This document shows, one piece after another, positions 1 through 11,634 of a stretch of DNA of 64,000 bases (its first letter is position 1; each line of letters begins with the position of its first letter). The stretch spans positions 314,486-378,485 of the forward strand of contig WTPW01000294.1 of NCBI GenBank assembly GCA_009809945.1, written 5' to 3'. The stretch is from Gigaspora margarita. Lineage: Eukaryota; Glomeromycota; Glomeromycetes; Diversisporales; Gigasporaceae. Both the position numbers and the translations under genes were made by a program. Under the pieces are notes generated by a model that saw only the letters and a list, made by a program, of their open reading frames with translations, was not told the DNA's origin and made no database searches.

Positions 1-448
1 TAAAAAAGACTTTTAACAAAAAAAAATATTACTAATTCTTGGCGAACTCTATAAATATTAGCTCTAGTGCTCTGTTTTTTTAATACATATTGTAGTTTAT
101 AAAAAGGATTACAACTTTTATTATTGCAACTTTTGTGAATTATTTGTAAAAATTAAGACTTGTATTAAAAGTGAAAAATTTTTTTATAGACAGGAACATA
201 AATTTTAAGAAAAGGTAAAGAAAAATTCTATAGTAAAAATTTTTGAATAAAAACTTTAAAGTTTTATTGTATGAAATTTTTCTAATAATTTTAAAAAATT
301 TTTCTAAGAAAGTTTATAAAATATGTTTTAAAAAAGTATTTTATAAAGAAAGTATATCCCATATTCTTAATAAATTTTTTTTTTATTTAAAAAATTATAA
401 ATACTTTTTAATTTTCTAGGCAAATTTGCCTGGAATACAGTTTAAGGG
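1..448. mobile_element. Truncated MITE, family A (right part)
   Basis: This is the right-hand part of an AT-rich inverted-repeat element cut by the window edge. Its right end reads GGCAAATTTGCC near 419-431 and then CAGTTTAAGGG at about 438-448. The same end motif, and similar internal sequence in reverse orientation (for example the segment around 125-200), recur in the complete copy at 15582-16232. No coding sequence is visible. It is probably a non-autonomous DNA element. Confidence 0.6.
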
Positions 449-565
449 ATAATTAAGTTTTTATATTTTCCTTTGGTGTTAAAAATTAAAAAACTTAATT
501 TTTAAAAATCGCAACTTCAGCAGCTAAAATTTGGTAACAAATAATTAAAATTTAGATATTGCAGT

Positions 566-845
566 TAGGGTTCCACAATTGATTTGATTTGATTTATCAA
601 ATATTTGATCTCAAATCAAATTCAAATACAAAATTTTCAAATTAGATCAAATTCAAATTAATAAATATTTGATTTGATTTGATCAAATATTTAAAATTTT
701 TGATCTAATTTAAAAAATTTTAAAATTTCAACCCAAATCAAATTAAAATACAAAATTTTTAATCTAATCAAATTCAAATCAAAGTTTATTTGATTTAATT
801 AAATTCAAATATACCTAATATTTGATTTGAGTTTGAGAAACCCTA
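566..845. mobile_element. hAT-like MITE with 8-bp target duplication
   Basis: The ends are TAGGGTTCCACAA and, on the other strand, TAGGGTTTCTCAA. They are flanked by ATTGCAGT (558-565) and ATTGTAGT (846-853), an 8-bp duplication with one mismatch. An 8-bp duplication and short TAGGG-type termini fit hAT elements. The 280-bp interior is built from repeated TTTGATTTGATT and AAATCAAATT words in both orientations, so it can fold over most of its length. It has no ORF. Confidence 0.7.
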
Positions 846-1090
846 ATTGTAGTATAGTTATAAAATATAATCATGCTAAAAAAGAGTCAGAAAATATGTT
901 TATGGTTTAATTTAGAGAATTTTATCTAAAAAAGACCTATTTAATGCATCATTTTCACAAAATATTTTATTAGCTTTAGATAAGTTTATATTACATATAT
1001 TGAGATTTTTCTTAATTAAGGCTTTTTTATCTCAATATATACATTGGCAAAATTTATATATAGTTATACATTGATTACTAACAAAGTGTA

Positions 1091-1151
1091 TATATATCGA
1101 TTATAATCACCTCTGCTAGGTTTCATCGATAGTGATTATAATCGATATATA
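1091..1151. repeat. Perfect 20-bp-stem hairpin
   Basis: TATATATCGATTATAATCAC at 1091-1110 is exactly inverted at 1132-1151, leaving a 21-base loop. Weaker inverted similarity continues outward to about 1040 and 1190. Related ATATATCGAT and AGTAATC words occur near 4490 and 26330. It is probably the core of an old foldback element. Confidence 0.7.
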
Positions 1152-1230
1152 TCCATGATAGTTAATAATCGATATATAACCAATATAAAAACAATTAATA
1201 TTTTGATAATAAAAAATGAGTGTTATTTTA

Positions 1231-1436
1231 TAGAGACATGTCTCCATGGAGACCCTTTATATGAATAGCCAATCAAAATTAGGCATGTGACTAGATAATA
1301 TGTTGCTTATTATTGGCCAATTAAAATTTCCTACAAACTTTCTAACTTTTATAATACAAAAACACAAATAAAAATTTTCTAACCCTAAATATGATTGGCT
1401 GTTATATGTAGGGTCGTCATGGAGACATGTCTCCAT
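1231..1436. mobile_element. MITE with GAGACATGTCTCCATG ends
   Basis: Both ends carry GAGACATGTCTCCATG (1233 rightward, 1435 leftward), followed inward by GACCC and GCCAATCA. GGAGACATGTCTCC is itself a perfect palindrome, so each arm has a hairpin at its tip. The 206-bp element lies in AT-rich DNA and has no ORF of interest. The ORF that overlaps it on the minus strand is an accident. Confidence 0.65.
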
Positions 1437-1580
1437 ATACAATTTTCTATAAAAATTATATAATTTATTAAAAAATTCGATTTTAAAAAATTTTTAATTT
1501 ATTAAAAAACTTTATATATTTTATACATTACATAATTAATATAATTCTATAATTACTGCATATTATTTATAATAATATAA

Positions 1581-4020
1581 CAAGAACAAACAAGAAAGAG
1601 CTAAGCTATACAGTTCCAGTTTTCGAATCTCTATTCCTAGTGCCATTTCAATATGTCAACAAAATATAGTACAGAAAAGAAAATGTTAGTAAACGAATAA
1701 TACTGAAAGACAAAAAAACAAAAAAGAAAGAGCTAAGCTAAACATTTTTTTGTATATGGTGTGAAGGTGTCAAGTCACGCTGATTTTCTTTTTTTTATAT
1801 TATTATTCTATCTGACTATTCTTTTTATACATCTATTTGAGTCAATATGTATATTTATTAAGAGTTAACACAGCCCCATACATATATAGTACTATAGCTT
1901 CTTAGTATAGTAAATAGAATTACCTGTTTCATCTGGTTTGACAAGTGCAGATCATGCATTTCATGCATTTCAGCACAAAAAGTAATTTTGTGAATTTCTG
2001 ACTTTTCAGCATGAAATGGTATTTCAGCCAGATCATGAATTTCAGCACTTTCTGACATTTCGGGCAGAAATGCAGAGGCAGAAACCTGTACGAAAGTAGA
2101 AGTAACGCAGTAATGTAAAAGTATAAATACGATGTCTTTTGTCTTCACAGAAAGGTATGCTTTGGCATGCTTGGGAAGCTTTGTAGCTTGAGAAAAGAAG
2201 AACTCAAGTAGAGTTCATAACCTTCGAAATTAGAGTAGAAGTGTTATCATTATAATTCCCCCCCCGATAGATAAATAAACAAACTGTTATTATTATAAAC
2301 TGATACTTTCCCGATACGTATTGAAGTATAAACCCGTGACCTCTTATTAGAGTCTTGTGACATAATCGTTAACCCGATTCAACCCTAGTTACTCAGAACA
2401 AGTGTTCTATGCCTTACCAAGACTCTCCGAACCTTGAGACCTGGACCAAATCAACTACGCCTCTTTCTGCCTGCCAGTTAAAGGTTAAGAAGTCTTGAGT
2501 AGTAGTAGAGTTGATTTAGTTAGTGTTAGTAGTATATTGTGGTGACATTTATACAGAGGGTTCCCTTTTGCCCCTCACAATGGTCCTAGTTTTCGAATCT
2601 CTATTCCTAGTGCTATTTTAATATGTCAATAAAATATGGTACAGAAAAGAAAATATTAGTAAATGAATAATACCGAAAGACAAAAAAAAGCAAACAAGAA
2701 AAAGCTATACATTTTTTTTTGTATATGGTCCCAGTTTTCAAATTTCTATTCCTAGTACCATTTCAATATGTTGACAAAATATGGTACTGAAAAGAAAACA
2801 TTAGTAAACGAATAATACTGAAAGACAAAAAAACAAACAAGAAAGAGCTAAGCTATACATTTTTTTTTGTATACGGTCCCAGTTTTCGAATCTCTATTCC
2901 TAGTACCATTTCAATACATCGACAAAATATGGTACCGAAAAGAAAACATTAGTAAACAAATAATACTGAAAGACAAAAAAAACAAACAAGAAAAAGCTAT
3001 ACATTTTTTTTGTATACAGTTCCAGTTTTTGAATCTCTATTTCCAGTGCCATTTCAATACGTCAACAAAACATGGTACAGAAAAAAAATATTAGTAACAA
3101 ATAATACTGAAAGACAAAAAAAACAAACAAAAAAGAGCTAAGCTAAACATTTTTTTTGTATACGGTTCCAGTTTTCAAATCTCTATTCCTAGTTCCATTT
3201 CAATACATTGATGAAACATAGTACAAAATAAAAATGTTAGTAAACAAATAATACCGAAAGACAAAAAAACAAACAAGAAAGAGCTAAGCTATACATTTTA
3301 TTTTGTATATGGTCCCAGCTTTTGAATCTCTATTTCTAGTGCCATTTCAATATGTTGACAAAATATGGTACTGAAAAGAAAACATTAGTAAACGAATAAT
3401 ACCGAAAGACAAAAAAAAACAAACAAGAAAAAGCTATACATTTTTTTTGTATACGGTCCCAGTTTATGAATTTCTATTTTCAATGCCATTTCAATATGTC
3501 GACGAAACATGGTACAGAAAAGAAAATGTTAGTAAATGAATAATACTGAAAGACAAAAAACAAACAAGAAAGAGCTAAGCTATACATTTTTTTGTATATG
3601 GTTCCAGTTTTTGAATCTCTATTTCTAGTGCCATTTCAATATATCGACGAAACATAGTACAGAATAAAAATGTTAGTAAACAAATAATACCAAAAGACAA
3701 AAAAAACAAACAAGAAAAAGCTATATGATTTTTTTTGTATATGGTCCCAGTTTTTGAATCTCTATTTCCAGTGCCATTTCAATACATTGACAAAACATGG
3801 TACAAAAAAGAAAATGTTAGTAAATGAATAATACTAAAAGACAAAAAAAACAAACAAGAAAGAGCTAAGCTATACTTTTTTTTGTATATGGCCCCAGTTT
3901 ATGAAACTCTATTTCTGGCTTCAAGATTCCCATTGCACCTTTTATGGTGAAGCACAAGCCTGAAAAAGAAGCAAAACATTAGTAAGAACAAAAGAAAAAG
4001 CATGTACTTATTTTTTGTAC
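1581..4020 (+). repeat. Minisatellite, about 10.5 copies of a 143-148 bp unit
   Basis: A tandem array of units containing GTATAYGGTCCCAGTTTT, then AATCTCTATTCC, GCCATTTCAATA, ACAAAATATGGTAC, TTAGTAAACGAATAATAC and a purine-rich A-tract. Unit starts (at GTATA) fall at 2721, 2869, 3012, 3158, 3305, 3449, 3594, 3737 and 3884, with earlier copies at about 1608 and 2580. Unit tails mostly alternate between AAAGAGCTAAGCTATAC and a shorter AAAAAGCTATAC, suggesting a dimeric higher-order repeat. The last unit decays after 3900. Copy 1 is split from the rest by the solo LTR at 1760-2579. Confidence 0.85.
1760..2579 (-). mobile_element. Solo LTR inside the minisatellite
   Basis: An 820-bp insertion interrupts the minisatellite. 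It begins TGTGAAGG and ends CCCCTCACA, the TG...CA short inverted termini of LTRs, and is flanked by a 4-bp duplication ATGG (1756-1759 and 2580-2583). Read on the minus strand it starts TGTGAGGGG and carries a TATA-like TGTATAAATG at about 2545-2555, so the LTR probably points leftward. There is no internal region or second LTR, hence a solo LTR. A part (about 2320-2500) is related, inverted, to 33795-34097. A short stretch near 2310-2370 resembles a tRNA anticodon/T arm on the minus strand, but weakly. Confidence 0.7.
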
Positions 4021-4139
4021 GTACCAAAAAAAACTTTTAAATTTAAAAATAGTAGATTATCTATGGTCTGTAATATAGATCGTAATACTCAAAGTTAAAT
4101 AGTAGATCATAACACATTAGTCAACTGTTATATATCAAT

Positions 4140-4390
4140 TATTGTGGCAGATCATAATGAAATCAGATCATAATGAAATTGAACTTATTTTATGACCGAT
4201 TTTTAAATTTTTTTTGGGCCTTTTTTGTTTGGTTTTTTTTATAGTTAAGTTAGGATTTAGAGTTAGGGTTATTTGAAAAAGAGTATAGGTGGATTTTAGT
4301 AGGGCTTATATTTTTAAATCGAACCCCTGTATTTTATTATGATCTAATTTCATTATGAACTGTGACAATTATTAATAAAAAATTTACTGA
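4140..4390. repeat. Inverted-repeat remnant with GATCATAATGAAAT words
   Basis: The left arm has GGCAGATCATAATGAAATC with a second GATCATAATGAAATTG; the right arm near 4335-4375 is the inverse (GATCTAATTTCATTATGAAC). A GTTAGGGTT word lies in the middle. A related pair occurs at about 50280-50500. This is probably an old MITE. The flanks (4020-4140 and 4390-4750) are AT-rich with scattered ATATATCGA and GATAAAT inverted words and no gene. Confidence 0.5.
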
Positions 4391-4754
4391 TGATAGATGT
4401 ATTTTAATTATGTAAGATATAAATTGATTCAAAACGTATAATCAAAAATTAATGATAAAAAAAATTTGATGATAATTGATAAATATATTATTATCGATAT
4501 GCATCTACTAATCGAATTATATTGATTCCTGATATATATCGAGTATTAACAGATTTATCAATTTTTATCATTAAAATACAAATGATAAATACTGATTAAA
4601 AGCAATATATCAATTCATATCTGCTAGTAAAATTTCCCAATATATAATATAAAATATTTGTTTATAAGGCAAAAATAAAATAAAGACCCATCGCACAGCG
4701 ACCCCTATGATCAGCCAATCAATTCGTGATTGGTGATCATATATAAATTTTTTT

Positions 4755-6480
4755 CGTGCACTATAATATTTTTTTTTATTGTTTGTTTTGTTGTTTTGCT
4801 TTTGCTTTCCTCTTACTAATTTTTTTTAGTTTGCTACCTTTCAGCTTTGGTTTCATGCTGGTATCATCGTTAGTGTTATTGTTGGTGTCATCGCATTGGC
4901 ATTGTCATGTTGGTGTTGTTGCATTGGTGTGGTGGTTCTGTGAGTGGTTTTTGTATTTTTTTCTGAAAGTAGAAAGTGAAGGTAAGTATAAAATGATGAA
5001 AAAGAGAAAAGGAGTAACCCTATTGTTGACCTATGAAAATACACAAAAACGGGCATAACTCTTGATCAAATGATTGGAATTCGATGAAACAACCACCATT
5101 CGACTCAGCTCGACGAGACGGTTCGAATGAGTTATAGATCATCCCTGTATGACTACCAGTTGCCAAGATCGCAACCAATGAACAATCAAGTATAAGATCT
5201 ACAATTTGATTGGCTAGGCGATCTACTGCGCGCCAAAGTGCATATATGGCATTTATAAAACATGTCATATTTATAGCATATATACTCTATATTTTATTTA
5301 TAACACATATATCATTTATTTCATATATTACATTATACTATTTATACTATATATTTTATTAGTAGTAGATATAGCATTTATTGCACATGTAATAGATATA
5401 GCCCATTACATTTGTGAAAAACAAAAATGTATAAAAGCAGCCGATGTGGACCCCAAGTTCAACATCGAGTCTTCATACTCTTTCAATATATAAAACATTT
5501 ATTTACTACACAAATTAAACAGTTACTAGTATCTTCATATACTTTTAATTGTTGTCTCTTTCATAATTGCAAATTACCATAAATTTTCTTTGTTAAGTTT
5601 TCTTGAAAAACGCCTTTTGACTTAGTTAAATCACTGTAACAAGTAAGGTTACACAAAGTGATCACTGTCTAAGGTCGCTCTAGTTACCTACTATCTTAAA
5701 ATAAGTAGATATAGGATAACACTATCATTCTTGTTTTTTTTTTCTCCTGTTGTTCTTGTATTAACTTGGCTTGTTAGGGTTGTAGTATTCTGGGGTATGG
5801 TTCTTGGAGAAATTTCAACTAAACAAATTGCCAACAAAATGACTCTAATAAGTTTTTCTTTTTTTCTTTTTTTTCTTTTTGATTTTTTTCCAATTATTAA
5901 CTTGCTCTTTTTTTTTGCAGTCTTTCATCAGTGGTTTTATTCTTTCACAATTTAGGGGTATTTTTTGCATTGTTTGGACACCAGGTTCAGTATTTTTTTT
6001 TCTTTTTTTTCAATCATTGATATAGTTTTTTTTATCTTTTCTTAACACTTTTTTTTTAGTCTTTGGAGTCATCACTGGTGCCACTGTTGAAGTCATCATT
6101 GGAATTTGGGCTGTTGGTGTTGATTTTTGGATGAGTGGGTCTTTGCGCTTTAGTCTGCCTTTCATTGTTGATTCCATGAGTTTCTGCTATGTTGGTACCA
6201 ATTTGAATACGATACCATGATTGGTGCAGTTTTTTTTAGTCCTATTAATGTTATTGTGAGTTGGGTGTGTGTTCACCATTTTTACTAGGTTTTTCTTTAT
6301 ATTTTTGCTTTGTTCTTTAGTGCTATTCTTGCCCTCTTTTTGTCCTGTTTTCTTCAATTCCCGTTCTATTTTCTTGTTTTTATCTACTGTTCTCATCCAG
6401 TTTATTCATTCCGTTTTCTTAGTTCTACAAAAAAAAATTGATAAATTAGATAAATTAATAAAAAAAAGATTAAATTAAAT
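4755..6480. other. T/G-rich strand-asymmetric tract without a convincing gene
   Basis: The plus strand is dominated by T with frequent GTTGTTG, TTGGTGTCAT and TTTTTTCTTTTT, while A and C are depleted, notably at 4755-4980 and 5700-6460. Open frames here (4756-5058, 5731-5955, 6269-6478) are low-complexity Phe/Leu/Ser strings and look like products of composition. Between them, 5040-5280 is ordinary mixed sequence; its minus strand is open at 5020-5268 without a recognisable domain and may be part of a dispersed repeat. A similar tract is at 61240-62050. Confidence 0.5.
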
Positions 6481-6581
6481 AAATTAAATAAATTAAAAAA
6501 AATGATTAAGTGGTAATCCGCAGTTAAAGGGTCAAAATTTTATAGTAAAAATCAGCAGAGTTTTGCTAATTGCCTTATATG

Positions 6582-6853
6582 GGGATCGTTAAAGCCTGGC
6601 ACCTTACAAAATTACCTGATATATAACCTGGATCAGTCCGGGCAAAACAAAGCGAGATGACAAAGACAAAAAAGCAAAATATATAGAAAACGGCTATCTA
6701 AACTGGCCTTGGTTGACTAAGTAAAAGTGTTGGAATTGCGATTTTACTATATATAAATAAACTTCTCTCTAACTCAACCCTAACCCGAACTCTAAAAATT
6801 GGAAAATAAGAAAAATCAGGTAATTTCATAAAGTGCCAGGCTTTAGACGTCCC
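6582..6853. mobile_element. Mutator-like MITE with 9-bp target duplication
   Basis: The ends are GGGATCGTTAAAGCCTGGCAC and, inverted, GGGACGTCTAAAGCCTGGCAC, followed by AAATTACCTGAT in both arms. They are flanked by exact 9-bp copies of CCTTATATG at 6573-6581 and 6854-6862. A 9-bp duplication suggests a Mutator-type transposase. The interior has a degenerate CCCTAACCCGAACTC stretch. The minus-strand ORF crossing it has no domain. 272 bp. Confidence 0.75.
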
Positions 6854-7305
6854 CCTTATATGGAAGTAGAATGCCGTACATTTCTGATTATAATAAAACC
6901 CTATTGTAAACAATTAACAAATACTCATATCATATACTAATGCGATTTGAATGATTTAACTATCATTAGAATCAGAAAAGTTGGTTCTGCAAAGTTTAAT
7001 TAGAAATTACAAAAGGTTTGCTTAGTAAAAAAATACTTTTATATGTAGAAAAGCCCCATTCGCACACTATAGAAATTTACTATTAAATTCTGCCGTAATT
7101 GATTATAAAATAATCATTATTTTTTGCCCTTTATCTGCGATTTACTACTTAAATAAAAAATGATTAAATTAATTAAATAAATTAAAAAACCTGAAATTAA
7201 AAAAAACCACCCGATAAATTAGTAAAAAAAATAATTTAGAGCTTTGAACTGGGTTATTTTTATATGTTAAACCCAGTTTTAACGCAATACAAATTTTTAA
7301 GTTAT

Positions 7306-7410
7306 ATGATCAACCAATCGAATTTGATCACATACATCACATGCTTATATCGAGTAAGTGATGCACATTATCAAATTCGATTGGTTGATTATGGGTCACC
7401 ATGGTGACAG
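7306..7410. repeat. Foldback with CAACCAATCGAATTTGAT arms
   Basis: ATGATCAACCAATCGAATTTG at about 7306-7326 is inverted at 7372-7392 with a short spacer, giving a long near-perfect stem. Immediately beyond it is GTCACCATGGTGAC, a 14-bp perfect palindrome at 7395-7408. Similar palindromic tips (CCATGG-centred) are seen at 1244 and 8367, so this may be one end of a MITE. Confidence 0.55.
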
Positions 7411-7478
7411 GTTGCCATAAAATAATGTCCTATTTATATTATGTATTTTATTATTAATTGAAGTTTAATATGCTTCAC

Positions 7479-7980
7479 ACCCCTGCATTGTACTTGTATA
7501 TTGCACCCTAATTTGATTGGTTAAATTTGCAGATCATTTTTTTAAAAATAAACAATTTTTTGTTAAAATTCTTTAAATTAAGAATTACGCTAAAAAATTT
7601 TAAAACAAATCTTAAAATTTTTTGCGCCTATATGCAAAATTTAGTGCTGAACAAGTTTACTTAGTCGCATTAGAAAGATTGTTTTAATAAAATTTAGAGA
7701 AATTGTCAAAAAATGAGTTAAAAAAATGAAAATTGTGAATATTGTTAAATTTTATTAAGACAATCTCTTTACTTCCAATAAGTAAACTTGTTCAGCACAA
7801 AATTTTGCATATAAATACAAAGAAATTTAAGAATTTTCTAATAAACATTCTAAACTAACCCTAATCTAACTCTAACTTAAAAGTTTTTACAATAATTTGG
7901 TTATTTTTTTTAAAAATAATGATCTACAAATTTGGCCAATCAAATTAGGGTGTAATATATAAGCGCATTGCAGGATGCGA
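7479..7980. mobile_element. MITE carrying a second MITE
   Basis: Left arm CCCTGCATTGTACTTGTAT then GCACCCTAATTTGATTGG; right arm is the inverse (CCAATCAAATTAGGGTG, then GCGCATTGCAGGATG at about 7962-7977). Both arms continue inward with GATCATTTTTTTAAAAATAA. The middle is occupied by the separate element at 7630-7812. No coding sequence. Confidence 0.65.
7630..7812. mobile_element. Nested MITE, GTGCTGAACAAGTTTACTTA family
   Basis: TATGCAAAATTTAGTGCTGA followed by ACAAGTTTACTTA is inverted at 7788-7812. The interior is a second inverted repeat around GATTGTTTTAATAAAATTTA. This family recurs in the window: 26125-26285, 58135-58325, the element split at 58422-59190, and single ends near 46690. 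Confidence 0.65.
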
Positions 7981-8066
7981 GAATGCATTTATTCATTAAT
8001 ATATTTCTAATTATATATTTATTTATTAAAATTTTATTATTTATATTATTTATTAGGATTAATTGA

Positions 8067-8380
8067 TTTGTAACCATAAGTTATGTTAACCATAACTAAG
8101 ATCAGATATAATGTGACTATCAAACAAATTTTCTATAAAAATAAAACTGTGTAATTAAGGTTAGGGTTAGAGTGAAGCTTAGATTAAAGAAGAGCTATAT
8201 TTTATTAAAAAATTTTTTTGTTAAAAGCCAAAAGGTAGTTTTATATGTGAAATATTGATTTAGAAGCAATTTTTGGCAAAACAAATATTTGTTTTAACTT
8301 TTTAAATGTGTAACATTACACCTGATCTTTAAATTGATTGGCTTGAATTGGATGCAGTTATTGTAACCATGGTTACAAAA
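8067..8380. mobile_element. MITE with GTAACCAT ends
   Basis: The left end TTTGTAACCATAAGTTATG and the right end GTAACCATGGTTACAAAA are inverted relative to one another. A telomere-like GGTTAGGGTTAGAG word lies in the interior at about 8159-8172. The sequence from here to 9207 is AT-rich without a gene; the small ORF at 8550-8765 shows no domain. Confidence 0.5.
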
Positions 8381-9207
8381 CAATAAACCCTATTTATTAA
8401 ATAATAAATCAGGACCCCAGACATCTCTCATATAGGTCATAACTAGATTTTGGCCAATTATAGTCCAATTTGCTAAAAATAACAAAATGCATTTTTTTTA
8501 AATAACTTTTGATTTAGTACTCAGAATTGAATAACCCTTTTTTTGTTAGGTGCGCCTCACTGAGGGCTTTTTTTTTAAAAAAGTTTATTTAAATTGGACC
8601 ACTGGATGCCAAGATAATTGTCAAAAACTGTTTTTTTGCTTCTCAAATTTCAGAGTTTTTGCTAAAAAAATAATGTATGTCCTCTGTACTATGTCTAGGA
8701 TCCTAATAAATCAATATATTAAAATTATATATAAATTATATATTATAAATTTTTTAAAATATTAAAATATATAGTTTTGAGAAGATAGTTTCAGTGTTTT
8801 AGATTTTAGGAGGGTTCAGATTATACTGAAACTAAAACTAGTTTTAGGTAAGTTTTATTTTATTGTCCAATTCTACTATATATAATTATAATTATTCCAT
8901 GTTTTATTATAATTGCATAATAGGAATTTACATGTTATTAATCATAATTTTTAGAAAATTTTTTTATTTGTTATTTCTATAGGGTGATAACAAATAAAGC
9001 CAAAGTAATAATAGATATTTGTTATTTCACTGAAAAGTTAAAATGTAAATAACATGATATCACAAAGTTGTTTTTTTATAAAATCTATAGTTCTACAACT
9101 TTATATAAATATTATATAAAATACTATATAAAAATTATATATGTTAATATTTATGTATGATTTCATATAGAATTTATATAAAATCTATTTAAAGGTAGAA
9201 GTATGTA

Positions 9208-9485
9208 TAGAGTTTTGAGTTGATTAAAAAATTTCCAATTGATTAATTGTCAACTTAGTTGTCAATTAGTTGCAACTAATAGTCACTTGTTTTCAATAAA
9301 TTTGATTGGGCACAATAAATAATCACAAGTTTTTTGAATTATTTCAAACTACTCTGGTTAAAAAAATTCTGTCTTAAATTTATTATGTAGATAATCAACC
9401 AATAATTAGTTTATTAAAAAATTTCCAATCAATTAGTTAAAAAGTTGTCAACTAATCGATTTTCAACTAACAATTTGGATCACTA
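9208..9485. mobile_element. hAT-like MITE (GATTAGTTG-rich)
   Basis: The element starts TAGAGTTTTGAG and ends GGATCACTA, flanked by AGTATGTA (9200-9207) and GGTATGTA (9486-9493), an 8-bp duplication with one mismatch. Its interior is made of TTGTCAACTAAT, AATCGATT and ATTTCCAAT words in both orientations, as in the element at 63020-63554, which shares a TAGTGAT-type end. They are probably one family. Confidence 0.65.
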
Positions 9486-9489
9486 GGTA

Positions 9490-11634
9490 TGTAGATTATT
9501 TTTATTAATAAATGAGTGACAAAAAATATTTTTACTGTGAATTTAAAAGTTGCCACATATAAAAGGGTTTTTTTACTAAATAAATCGATATTTATATACA
9601 AAGTAAAATTTGTTTATAATAAAAAATTACACATATCCTAAAAATTTTATTAATTTTGAATAAAATTTGATAAAGTTTTTATAGTATCAACTTTTGCGGG
9701 GCAGGGTCTATTTTGTAGAGCAATCACAAATTGGCCAATCAAATCACATATAAACAATAAGTAAATAGAATCACAAAGATAAAATCAGCTATATCTTATG
9801 TTCTACTGGGCCAATTTTAATGATCTGACCACTATTAAATTAGAAACACCTCTACAATTTTATTTAAAAATTTTAATATGGTTACTTAATAAAAATTTTC
9901 TTTATTATTAAATATAAAATTTTTAGTAACTAATTTATTATTCAATATAGTAAAAAAAAAAGACTGGTTTGCCATATTGCTTTCAAAATGCTAGTGATGT
10001 AAATCGATAAATGATATAGAATACTAATAATCATTTTAAATATATATTTTTATTATTTAATAGTAAGTTCTGTATTTATATTATTTTTATAAATTAAACC
10101 TGATTCAAATAGGGTTAACATAAAAATAATTTTTTTTAGACTCTAGTATTGGTAAATCTAGTCAAAACTGTTATAACATATGTTTTACTATCCACTCAAG
10201 TTCTTAAGGTTGCTATTTTTTTTTACAATCATTATTTAAACATTGACCATCATGTCTTTTTTTTTTTGCTAACTTATTATCTCAACAGTTTAGATGTTGT
10301 TTATTTAGTCATTTTGTCTAAATTATTTAATTAGTATTTTAGAAAAATAATCTAAAAACTCTATAAGAAATTGATTTATATAGCCAATTTTGTTACATAT
10401 GCATTTACTATTGCAGTCCCAAATTATTGGTTATAATATATTAATTAATCACATAAAGCATTTAAAAAGGCAATGTTATAGACAATTTTATTTAAATGTT
10501 TATGCTTTTTATGATAAGGTTTTTTGTTTAAAATATAACTACAAAGTGGCAGAAAAAATTATTAGTTCATTAAATGAAATTACTCAAATAATTTACAAAT
10601 TTAACCAATTATATTTAAATAATAATAGTTTCTTAAATTTTTTTAGTAAAGTTGTTAAATAATTATAAAACTATACATTAAAGAAAATTTTAAAGACTTT
10701 AAAATTTGGAATTAGTCATTAAAACAATTAATCAATTTCTAGCAAAAAAGAAGCAAAATCCTAATAAATTATTATTAAATCAATTATAAGGCTTAAATCA
10801 TTCTTGTAATTAGTTATCATTTTGGTAAATGAACATAAGGCATTTATTTATTTATCAAAAGTTTGCTAATATGGAAATTGCTGAAAGAATTTTTTTGTGT
10901 TAGGTATAGTTATAAAAAAGAAATGGAAATTAAAAAAAAACTCACCTTTTTTGTAGATTACTAACATGTAAAGGTGCAGAATAAGTTGTTCGCAATTTTT
11001 GTACAATTTTGAAACTAGTTAGAATGTTCTAGTAGGCCTGCTAATCTAATTTTATAATGCAAGCCAACCTTATCCCTAATTTTATAATGCAGGCCAATCT
11101 TTACCTAATTTTTTAAGGCCTTAACATAATGTGGGCCAGATTTCACAATTTTGTATAACCTTGAGCTATTTCATATTACACTAATAAAAACTCAACTTAG
11201 AAGTGCAGAATAAAATTTTTGCAATTTTATAACCTCAGACCATTTTAATACTGCACCAATAAAACTCTTCTTTTTTTGTAGATTAACAACATATAGGAGT
11301 GTAATATAAGATTTTTCAAATGTTCGTGTAACTATACTATAGTGTAAAAAGAAAAGGCTGATTAATAATCTAATATTATACAAAATCTATAGTTCAAATA
11401 GCAAAAACCATAGTATAAATAGTAGTATTGTAAAAATAAATAAGCTATATAAAATAGTGAAATCAACATAAATAGCATAAACTCCAAAATTAGTGTAGCT
11501 TATAGGTTCATATAACAAGCTGATTTTGCCTTATACAGATTTTTGTTTTTAGTAATGAGTTTGATTATTTGTTTAAAAAAAACTAATTTTTATTAAAAAC
11601 AAATATTTTTTAAATAAACAAATTATTATTTTAA
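9490..11634. other. AT-rich stretch, possible decayed ORFs, no recognised gene
   Basis: This stretch contains a GGCCAATCAAAT MITE fragment near 9730 and AT-rich filler. The plus strand is open at 10149-10334 and 10390-10662 (61 and 90 codons, rich in Asn, Tyr, Leu and Phe). No domain was recognised; they could be remains of a transposase. A direct duplication of CTAATTTTATAATGCARGCC is at 11046-11095. Confidence 0.4.

Noticed and set aside
2867-3094. ORF in the minisatellite as a gene
   Set aside because: It translates the 145-bp repeat itself (the same residues recur) and has no start context or domain.
4756-5058. 100-codon membrane protein
   Set aside because: Low-complexity Phe/Leu/Val string from T/G-rich DNA, overlapped by an equally open antisense frame, with no domain.
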